13,481 nucleotides of DNA from MGBC114844 sp910585855 (GTDB lineage: Bacteria > Bacillota > Clostridia > Lachnospirales > Lachnospiraceae). Positions 1 to 7,121 of this stretch are shown piece after piece (the first letter of the stretch is position 1; each line of letters opens with the position of its first letter). A program made the position numbers and the translations under genes. The notes beneath the pieces were generated by a model. That model was not told the DNA's origin. It did no database searches and worked only from the letters and a program-made list of their open reading frames with translations. The stretch is taken from NCBI GenBank assembly GCA_965646165.1, contig CBFFYP010000100.1:1-13481 (forward strand). Reading direction: 5' to 3'.

Positions 1-309
1 AGCCTGCAGTGACTTTGGAAAAAAGTTAGAAGTTCTTAGACTTCTGCTCGAAAATCTAAGATTTTTTTCACATCCTGCTTCTATGCAGGGTGTGAAAAAA
101 AAGGGGCGTGTTTAGCCCGGATAATAGAGAAACGGCTATCTTATGGCTGGTAAAATTCTTCCTTATACCCGTTTCGTTTTGGCTGAAATGAGGGCGAATT
201 GCGCCCCGGTCTGTCTGGTTGGGTGAATGGAAAGGCAGAAGTCTTAGAACTTCTTGCTTTTTGGAAACGTGGAACAGCAGGCTGCCCACCGTTTTCCAAT
301 CTGGCGTCC
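1..309 (+). repeat. Structured palindromic repeat, copy A (5' end outside window)
   Basis: This is one of four copies of a ~335-bp element (the others are at 6791-7121, 7708-8045 and 13294-13481). Conserved blocks in order are CTGCAGTGACTTTGG (4-18), a long-range arm 28-46 pairing with 236-254 (18 of 19 positions), an apical hairpin 62-101, a central arm 103-118 pairing with 192-207, and the 3' end ATCTGGCGTCC. The right outer arm at about 278-304 has its partner mostly left of position 1; only AGCCTG at 1-6 is visible and it pairs with CAGGCT at 278-283. No transposase lies inside it. The plus strand is called sense because G.U-type pairs in the stems occur on this strand. Function is unknown; candidates are a structured non-coding RNA or a MITE-like element. 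Confidence 0.85.
62..101 (+). other. Apical hairpin of repeat copy A
   Basis: A 17-bp stem with a 6-nt loop: T-run plus CACATCCTGC, loop TTCTAT, then GCAGGGTGTG plus A-run. The single non-Watson-Crick pair is T73.G90. The equivalent hairpins are 7799-7838 in copy C and 6992-7031 in copy B. They change several stem bases on both sides together and keep a T.G pair at the same position on the sense strand. Confidence 0.8.
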
Positions 310-349
310 CCTATCCAAAAGACTTATTGAAGTTAAGTGTAAATACCTA

Positions 350-378
350 TTGTATTTCCTTAATTAATTCGGTACAAT
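350..378 (+). promoter_or_regulatory. Candidate sigma-A promoter for comEA
   Basis: TTGTAT (350-355) and TACAAT (373-378) are separated by 17 bp; the -10 matches consensus at 5 of 6 and the -35 at 3 of 6. It lies just downstream of repeat copy A and about 76 nt before the comEA start. The leader contains a small hairpin GGGAT-GTT-ATCCC (389-401) and a weak AGAG/CTCT hairpin followed by a T-rich run (408-430). The second hairpin could act as an attenuator, but it is short. Confidence 0.5.
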
Positions 379-454
379 AGAAGTTGCTGGGATGTTATCC
401 CGTGCATAGAGGGGAACTCTCTTCTTTTTTAGAATGTTTTGAAATAAGGAAAGG

Positions 455-1156
455 ATGAGAGTTATGCAGGAAAAAAAGGATTTATTTGATAAGACAACAA
501 AACAAGGGAGATTTCATCGAAGTCTTTTTAAGATGGGCATACTTCTGGCTGGTATGCTTGTGGCGGGCTGGTGTTATCTTCAGACGCAGAAAGAACAGGA
601 GTTTGAACAGGGGACAGAAGAACTGATTTTGCAGGAGGAAACGGATTTTTATAGTGAAGAGCAGGATTCAGAATGGCAGATGCAAGAGAAAGAGAGTATA
701 AAAGAGCAGGAAACAAAGGCTGTGTTTTTTGTACATGTGTGCGGACAGGTAAAGAATCCGGGAGTATATCAGTTAGAAGAGGATGCACGAATTTATGATG
801 CAGTACAACTGGCAGGAGGAATGACAGAAGAGGCTTGTGAAGAGGCGGTAAATCTTGCAAAAAAGGTGACAGATGGGGAACAGATTTGGATTCCTGACAG
901 AGCAGAAGCAGAAAAAATGGTATCTGAAAATGGAAGTTTAAAAGAGAAGCAGACAGAAAGCGGATTAGTGGATTTAAATTATGCGACAAAAGAACAGTTA
1001 ATGACATTGACAGGAATTGGAGAGGCAAGAGCAAAGGATATTCTTGCTTATCGAGAGGAGCATGGGGGATTTCAGACAATAGAGGATATTATGAAAGTTC
1101 CCGGTATCAAAGATGCTGCGTTTGCTAAGATAAAGGATGAAATTGTAGTTCGATAA
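455..1156 (+). CDS. comEA: ComEA-type DNA-binding competence protein (SLBB + helix-hairpin-helix)
   Basis: 233-aa membrane-anchored DNA receptor of the transformation machinery, expected to bind incoming double-stranded DNA outside the membrane and hand it to the ComEC channel. Order: a short basic cytoplasmic tail, one membrane segment (about residues 27-43), a Glu/Gln-rich linker (45-88), an SLBB domain (about 88-148, with HVCGQVKNPGVY and LAGGMTEEA), then a ComEA-type tandem helix-hairpin-helix (about 171-231, with VDLNYATKEQL, LTGIGEARAKDILAYR and VPGIKDAAFAKI). This is the usual Bacillota layout and length. A second ATG at 464 has better spacing from AAAGG (450-454) than the ATG at 455, so the protein may be three residues shorter. 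comEC lies downstream in the same direction; no comEB is present. Confidence 0.92.
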   Translation: MRVMQEKKDLFDKTTKQGRFHRSLFKMGILLAGMLVAGWCYLQTQKEQEFEQGTEELILQEETDFYSEEQDSEWQMQEKESIKEQETKAVFFVHVCGQVKNPGVYQLEEDARIYDAVQLAGGMTEEACEEAVNLAKKVTDGEQIWIPDRAEAEKMVSENGSLKEKQTESGLVDLNYATKEQLMTLTGIGEARAKDILAYREEHGGFQTIEDIMKVPGIKDAAFAKIKDEIVVR

Positions 1157-1162
1157 GTTGGA

Positions 1163-1192
1163 TTGATTCGAAAGAGGACTGCTGTGTAAAAT
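1163..1192 (+). promoter_or_regulatory. Candidate promoter for the regulator-kinase-lipoprotein unit
   Basis: TTGATT (1163-1168) and TAAAAT (1187-1192) are spaced 18 bp apart in the 88-bp gap after comEA. The -35 matches 4 of 6 and the -10 matches 5 of 6. It would allow the two-component genes to be expressed separately from comEA, although read-through is also possible because no terminator hairpin is visible in the gap. Confidence 0.4.
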
Positions 1193-1244
1193 AGAGAATA
1201 GATAGAATAAAAATGGAAAATAGATAGAAGTGAGGTTGGTAAAC

Positions 1245-1928
1245 ATGGCAAAAAGAGTATTGGTAGTAGACGATGAAAAATTGATTGTAAAGGGAATTCG
1301 TTTTAGCTTAGAACAGGACGGAATGGAAGTAGACTGTGCTTTTGACGGAGCAGAAGCATTGGAATATGCAAAGAAGAAAGAATATGATATTGTACTGTTG
1401 GATGTGATGCTTCCAGAGATAGACGGATTTCAGGTGTGTCAGCAGATTCGTGAATTTTCCAATATGCCGATTGTAATGCTTACCGCAAAATCTGACGATA
1501 TGGATAAGATTCTTGGGCTGGAATATGGGGCAGATGATTATATTGCAAAACCATTTAATATTCTTGAGGTAAAGGCACGGATTAAGGCAATTATGCGCCG
1601 CAGCAGCAAGTCAGAAACGAAAAAGGAAAAGGATCGCTATTTGAACTATGGGGACTTAAAGTTAGATACAGAGGGACGGCGGCTTTATATTCGGGAAAAA
1701 GAAGTTAATTTGACAGCAAAAGAGTTTGATCTGTTGGAACTTTTGGTTTTAAATCCGAATAAGGTCTATAAACGTGATGAATTATTGGAATTGGTATGGG
1801 GGAAAGAATATCCGGGGGATGCCAGAACAGTGGATGTCCATGTAAGGCGGCTTCGAGAGAAGATTGAACCAAATCCAAGCGAGCCGATTTATGTCCATAC
1901 GAAATGGGGTGTAGGATATTATTTCTAA
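1245..1928 (+). CDS. OmpR/PhoB-family response regulator
   Basis: 227-aa DNA-binding response regulator, activated by phosphotransfer from the kinase encoded next. The receiver domain covers about residues 1-120 with the acidic pair D9/D10, phospho-acceptor D53 in LLDVMLP, T80 and K102 (AKPF). A winged-helix output domain covers about 133-227 (LTAKEFDLLELL, recognition-helix region RTVDVHVRRLREKI, wing GVGYYF). The ATG at 1245 is chosen over the GTG at 1230 because GAAGTGAGG (1227-1235) sits 9 nt before it and MAKRVLVVDDEK is a standard receiver beginning. The domain type is certain. Its regulon is unknown; the adjacent com genes suggest a link to competence or the envelope, but this is inference. 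Confidence 0.93.
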   Translation: MAKRVLVVDDEKLIVKGIRFSLEQDGMEVDCAFDGAEALEYAKKKEYDIVLLDVMLPEIDGFQVCQQIREFSNMPIVMLTAKSDDMDKILGLEYGADDYIAKPFNILEVKARIKAIMRRSSKSETKKEKDRYLNYGDLKLDTEGRRLYIREKEVNLTAKEFDLLELLVLNPNKVYKRDELLELVWGKEYPGDARTVDVHVRRLREKIEPNPSEPIYVHTKWGVGYYF

Positions 1929-1959
1929 GATAATCAATAAAGTATGGAAAAGAAAAAGC

Positions 1960-3351
1960 ATGAGGGTCTGTTTGATTTTATTTTTTATTATTTTTGGAAT
2001 GACGCCGCTTTTGTTTTTTCGTTTTTCCTATTTTTCAAGTTATGAAGCAGAAATGGTAGCTTCTAGAATGAGTGAACTGCAAAATCAGTGCAATATTCTT
2101 TCCCGGCAGCTTACTAATGGAAATTATATGTTAGATCAGTTTAGTGATACTATGAATAATGCGATTGTTACACTGGCAAATTATTATAATGGCCGGATTG
2201 TAGTAGTGGATAGTAATTTAAAGATTATTAAAGATACATATGGGCTTTTAGAGCGAAAGACATTGCTTTCTGATGCTGTGATTATGGGACTTTCTGGTTC
2301 AAATAAAGCTTATTATGATAAGAGAAACGAATATATTGAGATTACATTTCCTATTACAGATGTGGTGACAAAAGAAGTGCTTGGTGTGATGGTAGCTTCT
2401 GTTACAACAGAAGATATTCGGGAACAGCATAGAGAATTATTAGAAAAGGCAGATGTTGTGCTTTTGGCGATTGCAGCGGTGATTACATTGGCAGCTTTTT
2501 TGATGGCGGATCAGTTTGTAAAACCGGTAAAGCGGATGGTATCGGCATTTGCTCGGATGGCACAGGGTCATATGGATGAAAAGCTGCAGATTGGCGGTTT
2601 TACCGAAATTGAACGTGTGGGGGAGGCAGCGGGAAAGATGCTTGCCCGGTTAAAGGCTTTGGATGAATCACGGCAGGAGTTTGTATCGAATGTATCGCAT
2701 GAGTTAAAGACACCGATTACTTCAATGAAAGTGTTAGCAGATTCTTTGCTGTCACAAGAGGACGTGCCAAATGAACTGTATAAAGAGTTTATGGTAGATA
2801 TTGCAGCAGAGATTGATCGGGAAAATAAGATTATTACGGATTTGCTGTCTTTAATGAAATTAGATAAAAATGCAACCGGTTTAAATATTACAAGTATCGA
2901 TATGAATGAGATGCTAGAGTTGATTTTAAAGCGGCTGCGTCCGATTGCTGCAATTAGAAATATTGAGTTAGTATTAGAAAGTTTTCGTCCGGTGACAGCG
3001 GAGATTGACGAAGTAAAACTGACACTGGCAATCAGCAATTTGATAGAAAATGCAATTAAGTATAATTATGATGATGGATGGGTAAAAGTTTCGTTAAATG
3101 CCGATCATAAGTACTTTTATGTTAAGGTAATTGATTCGGGGGTTGGTATTCCAGAGGATGTACAGGATATGGTATTTGAACGGTTCTACCGGGTAGATAA
3201 GGCACGATCTCGGGAAACGGGCGGAACGGGGCTTGGGCTTTCTATTACAAAGCGAATTGTATTGATGCATAATGGGGCGATTCGTTTGTATAGCAGAGAA
3301 AAAGAGGGTACTACATTTACCGTAAGGATTCCTCTGCGTCATATCGGATAG
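1960..3351 (+). CDS. Membrane sensor histidine kinase
   Basis: 463-aa partner kinase of the preceding regulator. Order: membrane segment 1 (about residues 3-24), an extracellular sensor domain (about 25-163, with GRIVVVDSNLKII and EVLGVMVASVTTEDI suggesting a PAS-like/CACHE fold), membrane segment 2 (about 165-185), a HAMP linker (about 186-238), a HisKA domain with phospho-acceptor H247 in SHELKTP, and a HATPase domain with N-box NLIENAIKYN (360-369), G1 box DSGVGIP (392-398) and GTGLGL (422-427). All catalytic motifs are intact. The ATG start has only a weak GGAAAAG site. The open frame continues upstream to 1915 and would add a basic stretch (SKIINKVWKRKS) but has no ATG, GTG or TTG there. 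The start is therefore slightly uncertain. Confidence 0.93.
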   Translation: MRVCLILFFIIFGMTPLLFFRFSYFSSYEAEMVASRMSELQNQCNILSRQLTNGNYMLDQFSDTMNNAIVTLANYYNGRIVVVDSNLKIIKDTYGLLERKTLLSDAVIMGLSGSNKAYYDKRNEYIEITFPITDVVTKEVLGVMVASVTTEDIREQHRELLEKADVVLLAIAAVITLAAFLMADQFVKPVKRMVSAFARMAQGHMDEKLQIGGFTEIERVGEAAGKMLARLKALDESRQEFVSNVSHELKTPITSMKVLADSLLSQEDVPNELYKEFMVDIAAEIDRENKIITDLLSLMKLDKNATGLNITSIDMNEMLELILKRLRPIAAIRNIELVLESFRPVTAEIDEVKLTLAISNLIENAIKYNYDDGWVKVSLNADHKYFYVKVIDSGVGIPEDVQDMVFERFYRVDKARSRETGGTGLGLSITKRIVLMHNGAIRLYSREKEGTTFTVRIPLRHIG

Positions 3352-3360
3352 GAGGGGAAG

Positions 3361-4395
3361 ATGAAAAAGGTAGGAAAGGAATATTACAGACAAATCCGGC
3401 TATGGCTGGTTTTGTTTGCAATAGCTGTTATCTGTATGGGATGTCAAAAAGAGCCAGATCGGAACACATCCTCGCAGCAGAGTTATCGGATGTATTATAT
3501 TCGCAGTCAGTCAAAATTGATAGCAGAGAATTTTTCTACGGAACTGACAGTAACAGAGGATTTGATAGCAGAATTTTTGGAGGCTTTGGCACAGGATTCT
3601 CCCAACAGTGTAGACAATAAACGGGTGATACCAGAGAGTACACAGATTTTAAAAACCGTCTATGATGCAGAAAAAAAGCAGCTTTCGCTGTATTTTGATT
3701 CTGGCTATATGGAACGAAAAAATAAGATTGCAGAGATTTTGTCTAGAGCGGCGATTGTTCGGACATTGGCACAGATTACAGGAGTGGATTATCTAAGTTT
3801 TTATATCAATGATCAGCCGCTGATGGATGCATCTGGGAAAATTGTCGGTACAATGAGAGCTTCGGATTTTATCGAGGATTTAGGCGGAGATGTCAATGAT
3901 TATGAAAAAACCGTACTGACTTTATATTTTGCAAACAGCAAAGGGGACAAGCTGATCGAGGAACAAAGGGAGGTAGTCTATACAACTTCTACTTCCATGG
4001 CACGATTAGTAATTGAACAATTAATTGCCGGACCAAAGACAGAGGGGCTGTTTCCGGTACTGCCTTCCGATACAAAGATATTAAATATTTCACTTCAGGA
4101 AGGGGTTTGTTATGTAAATTTGGACTCTAGTTTTATGACAAGTGCAGTGGCTACGATTGAGCTGCTGCCGATTTATGCGATGGTCAATTCCCTTTCAGAA
4201 TTGACAACTATCAGCAAAGTACAGATTGCAGTTAATGGAGAAACCAGCCGGAAATATCGGGAGGTCGTATCGTTGGATGTACTATTTGAAAGAAATTTAG
4301 ACTTGGTAACAACATTAAAAGAAGAACAGGAAAGTGCAGAAGCAGAAAATGCCAGTAGTGGGAATCAAAAAGAAGAAACGGGGGAAATAAAATAA
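3361..4395 (+). CDS. GerMN-domain lipoprotein
   Basis: 344-aa predicted extracytoplasmic lipoprotein. The N-terminus has basic residues, a hydrophobic stretch (about 13-27) and Cys28 in ICMGC, a somewhat non-standard lipobox with Cys at -3. Two GerMN-like halves follow. The first (about 43-170) has TVTEDLIAEFLEAL and LSLYFDSGY; the second (about 183-310) has VLTLYFANSKGD, SMARLVIEQLIAGP and VCYVNLDSSF. The tail (about 320-344) is Glu-rich and low-complexity. GerMN domains occur in spore-germination GerM and in actinobacterial LpqB, which modulates the MtrB kinase. A strong GGAGGGG overlaps the end of the kinase gene (stop 3349-3351), implying translational coupling. A role as accessory sensor for the upstream kinase is inferred from gene order only. 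Confidence 0.88.
   Translation: MKKVGKEYYRQIRLWLVLFAIAVICMGCQKEPDRNTSSQQSYRMYYIRSQSKLIAENFSTELTVTEDLIAEFLEALAQDSPNSVDNKRVIPESTQILKTVYDAEKKQLSLYFDSGYMERKNKIAEILSRAAIVRTLAQITGVDYLSFYINDQPLMDASGKIVGTMRASDFIEDLGGDVNDYEKTVLTLYFANSKGDKLIEEQREVVYTTSTSMARLVIEQLIAGPKTEGLFPVLPSDTKILNISLQEGVCYVNLDSSFMTSAVATIELLPIYAMVNSLSELTTISKVQIAVNGETSRKYREVVSLDVLFERNLDLVTTLKEEQESAEAENASSGNQKEETGEIK
4380..4395 (+). promoter_or_regulatory. Ribosome site and ATAA overlap implying an AUA start for comEC
   Basis: GGGGGA (4380-4385) is followed after 6 nt by ATA (4392-4394). That ATA opens a frame reading K-R-P-V-I-W-I-L before the first canonical start, GTG at 4404. The ATA overlaps the lipoprotein stop TAA (4393-4395) as ATAA, the position where coupled genes usually have ATGA. 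The GTG at 4404 has no purine-rich site at normal distance. Confidence 0.55.
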
Positions 4396-4403
4396 AAAGA
4401 CCA

Positions 4404-6785
4404 GTGATATGGATTTTGGCGGCGTTCGTACTTGGAGAGGTATGGCAGACCGAATCAGGTCAGACTGGGATGGGAATAGGAATTTTTGGAATATTTGTAT
4501 TGTGTGGGATTTTTTTTACAGAGCGGGTTTCAAAAAGCCAAAACAAAAGAGAACTATGCTTAGAGGTATGTTGTTTGTTTCTCTTTTTTGGATTTGGATT
4601 TTGGCGGATGCAGACCGAAAGTCAGGAGAGCAGAGCAGACTTATTTGCTTTTCAAAAGGAATCCGTTACAGTAGAAGGAACTCTTTATAAAGTTGAAAAA
4701 ACGGCGTATTATAATCGATATTATTTAAAGGATATTGTAGTAATTTGTAACAAAGAAAAAGTAAAGTATGCTGGTGCTGTGCAGGTTTCTGTAAAGGCAG
4801 CGGCAGAAGAAAAGAAAACAGAGAATATAAAAGAAGCTCGGCTTCGAATTGGAAATCGAGTTTGTGCAAAAGGCGTGATTCAAATTCCGGATCGGGCATC
4901 TAATCCCGGCGAGTTTGACTGGTATTTCTATTATCGTGCATTGGGAATCCGATATCAGATGAAATCAGAGCAGATACAGATTTTAGAGGATCGCATAGAT
5001 TGGATACGGCAGGGATTAAATAGATGGAAAGAGCAGTTAAAGACGGGATACCAAAATATTTGTACAGAGAAAGATTATGGCATTTTTTGTGCAATTTTAT
5101 TAGGTGAAAAACAGGAATTAGATCAAGAAGTAAAATCTCTTTATCAAGAAAATGGAATCTCGCATATTTTGGCAATTTCTGGTTTGCATATTTCTTTGAT
5201 TGGCATGGGAATTTATCATTTTTTTAGAAAGTGGTTTGGTTTTCTGCCTTCTCAGATTATATCTGGGCTGATTATGGCGGCCTATGTCTGTATGACAGGT
5301 TCAAGTGTTTCTGCTTTGCGGGCGTATGCTATGTTTCTTTTGCTGCTTACGGCGGCTTCTTTGGGACGGACATATGATATTGCGGTAGCGGCAGGCTGGA
5401 CAGCCCTTTTTCTGTTGATTTATAATCCATATTTGATTTATTATGCCGGATTTTTATTGTCCTTTGGAGCGATTGTCGGAATTGGTGTGATTGGAGCGCT
5501 GCTAAATGACTATATAGGAAGCACCAATCCATTGCTAAAGGCAATGATTTCTAGTATGAGTGTGATTTGGGCAACACTTCCGATATCGGTGTATTTCTTT
5601 TTTACTTATGCGGTATGGTCGATTGCTTTGAATCTGGTGATTATACCTTGCATGACACTGGTAATGCTGTCCGGTATTGCAGGAGGATTGCTGGGAATAT
5701 GGATTCCTGCAGCAGGGATGCTTAGTATTGGGATTGGACATTATATTCTTTGTTTTTATGAAGAAATTTGCAGACTGGCGGCGTATTTGCCCAAACAGCA
5801 GCTTTTAATCGGACGTCCTGCTATATGGCAGACTGGAATTTACTACGGAGTGGTATGTGTGGTCTGTCTATGGGCAAAACGGCAGCGAGAGAAGAGAAAA
5901 CAAGAAGAGATGGAATCAAATGGCTGGGGGCTGGTATGGAAAAGGGTATTGTTTTTAGGAAGTATGATGTGTTTTTTGATACTGATATTGTGTTTTCGAA
6001 GAGGCGGCAGGCTGGAAGTGACTTTTTTAGATGTATCGCAAGGGGATGGAATTTTTCTTCGTCTGCCTTCCGGGGCAGTCTGTTTGATCGACGGAGGGAG
6101 TTCAGATATAAAAAAAGTAGGAGAGTATCGAATATTGCCTTTTTTACAGTCGGAGAGGATAGAATGTCTGGATTTTGTTTTTATCAGTCATGTAGATCAG
6201 GATCATATCAGCGGAGTAAAAGAGATTTTGCAAAGCGATATTTGTCGGATTGATACACTTTGTCTGCCGGATATTGATAATGCAGATTCGGCTTATTTAG
6301 GGCTTGTTCAGATGGCGGAGGAAGCGGGAAGCAGGGTAGTTTATCTAAAAAGCGGAGATCGGATTGAAAAGGATGAGCTTTTGATTCGCTGTGTACATCC
6401 GGTGGGCAGACAGGTGTGGGCGGATCGAAATTCGTACTCTATGGTTTTGTGGCTGCAGTATGGAGAAATCGATTTTCTTTTTACCGGAGATATCGGAGAG
6501 GAACAGGAAAGAGAGATAAGGAGGCTGCTGCCTCGAAAGATAGAAGTTTTAAAGGTGGCACATCATGGGTCGCAGTATTCGAGCAGTCGGGATTTTTTGG
6601 AATGGGTTTGTCCGAAGTATGCTGTGATTTCTTGCGGGGATGGGAATTCTTATGGGCATCCTCATATAGAGGCAGTAGAACGGATTTTGGAAAGTGGAAC
6701 GGAGATTTTAAATACACAGGATGGGGGTGCAATTCGAATTTTTAGTGATGGAAAAAGGTTACAAATAAATCAGTTTTTAAAATAG
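4404..6785 (+). CDS. comEC: ComEC/Rec2 DNA-uptake channel with metallo-beta-lactamase domain
   Basis: 793 aa from the first canonical start; it probably begins four codons earlier at ATA 4392, giving the family-like N-terminus KRPVIWIL. ComEC is the membrane channel that passes single-stranded DNA into the cell during transformation. Order: N-terminal membrane segments (about 1-70), a DUF4131/OB-like soluble region (about 80-195), the Competence domain with many membrane segments (about 225-490, with ISHILAISGLHISLIG at 252-267), one more membrane segment (about 513-530), then a metallo-beta-lactamase-like domain (about 536-790). The last has DVSQGDG, the metal motif HVDQDH (596-601), FTGD (693-696) and AHHGS (719-723). 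No truncation is seen. Repeat copy B begins 5 bp after the stop codon. Confidence 0.95.
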   Translation: MIWILAAFVLGEVWQTESGQTGMGIGIFGIFVLCGIFFTERVSKSQNKRELCLEVCCLFLFFGFGFWRMQTESQESRADLFAFQKESVTVEGTLYKVEKTAYYNRYYLKDIVVICNKEKVKYAGAVQVSVKAAAEEKKTENIKEARLRIGNRVCAKGVIQIPDRASNPGEFDWYFYYRALGIRYQMKSEQIQILEDRIDWIRQGLNRWKEQLKTGYQNICTEKDYGIFCAILLGEKQELDQEVKSLYQENGISHILAISGLHISLIGMGIYHFFRKWFGFLPSQIISGLIMAAYVCMTGSSVSALRAYAMFLLLLTAASLGRTYDIAVAAGWTALFLLIYNPYLIYYAGFLLSFGAIVGIGVIGALLNDYIGSTNPLLKAMISSMSVIWATLPISVYFFFTYAVWSIALNLVIIPCMTLVMLSGIAGGLLGIWIPAAGMLSIGIGHYILCFYEEICRLAAYLPKQQLLIGRPAIWQTGIYYGVVCVVCLWAKRQREKRKQEEMESNGWGLVWKRVLFLGSMMCFLILILCFRRGGRLEVTFLDVSQGDGIFLRLPSGAVCLIDGGSSDIKKVGEYRILPFLQSERIECLDFVFISHVDQDHISGVKEILQSDICRIDTLCLPDIDNADSAYLGLVQMAEEAGSRVVYLKSGDRIEKDELLIRCVHPVGRQVWADRNSYSMVLWLQYGEIDFLFTGDIGEEQEREIRRLLPRKIEVLKVAHHGSQYSSSRDFLEWVCPKYAVISCGDGNSYGHPHIEAVERILESGTEILNTQDGGAIRIFSDGKRLQINQFLK

Positions 6786-6790
6786 GGGGA

Positions 6791-7121
6791 GGACGCCAGA
6801 TGCCGGAACGGTTGGCAGACTGCTGTTCCGATCTCCAAAAAGTAAGAAGTTCTAAGGTTTCTGTCTATAGGCGCATCCAGCCGGACAGACCGGGGCGCAA
6901 TTCGCCCGCAACCGATCCGTAATTGGTATACGAAACAATATTACCGGCCATAATGTACAACCTTCTCTATACACAGGCTAAACACGCCCCTTTTTTTGCA
7001 CACACTGCATGGAAGCAGTATGTGCAAAAAATCTTAGGTTTTTACAGAAACCTAAGAACTTCTAACTTTTTTCCGAAGTCACTGCAGTCTGCCAACCGTT
7101 CCGGCATCTGGCTGTTTCTTG
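6791..7121 (-). repeat. Structured palindromic repeat, copy B (complete)
   Basis: Complete 331-bp copy in reverse orientation relative to copies A and C. The outer stem is a perfect 26-bp inverted repeat, 6795-6820 with 7087-7112. Inner arms are 6845-6863 with 7045-7063 (18 of 19 positions), the central arm 6892-6907 with 6975-6990, and the apical hairpin 6992-7031. The minus-strand 5' flank CAAGAAACAGCCAGATG is shared with copy C, and the 3' end GGCGTCC is shared with all copies. It starts 5 bp after comEC, so it would form the 3' untranslated region of comEC mRNA. No target-site duplication is evident. Confidence 0.88.
7024..7056 (-). terminator. Terminator-like hairpin inside repeat copy B
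   Basis: Read on the minus strand, CTTAGGTTT (7048-7056) and AAACCTAAG (7033-7041) form a perfect 9-bp stem with a 6-nt loop, followed by ATTTTTT. This looks like an intrinsic terminator within the element. It uses the same bases as the long-range arm 7045-7063, so the two structures exclude each other. The hairpin is AT-rich and its activity is not proven. Confidence 0.4.

Noticed and set aside
68..289. A 73-aa minus-strand open frame in repeat copy A with clearly similar frames in copies C (within 7793-8230) and D
   Set aside because: The frame lies in the structured repeat. Copy B has an in-frame stop, most differences between A and D change the amino acid, and the sequence is explained by paired stems. 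Such frames are likely to appear in databases as spurious hypothetical proteins.
528..1079. A 183-aa minus-strand open frame opposite comEA
   Set aside because: It is a shadow of a purine-rich gene. The translation is Leu/Pro/Ser-rich without domain features, and comEA on the other strand is certain.
5768..6253. A 161-aa plus-strand open frame inside comEC
   Set aside because: It is out of frame within an intact, well-conserved comEC, with no ribosome site and no recognisable domain.
6791..7121. Insertion sequence or group II intron
   Set aside because: There is no transposase or reverse transcriptase, no GTGYG start or domain V-like end, and no visible target duplication. A trans-mobilised element remains possible.
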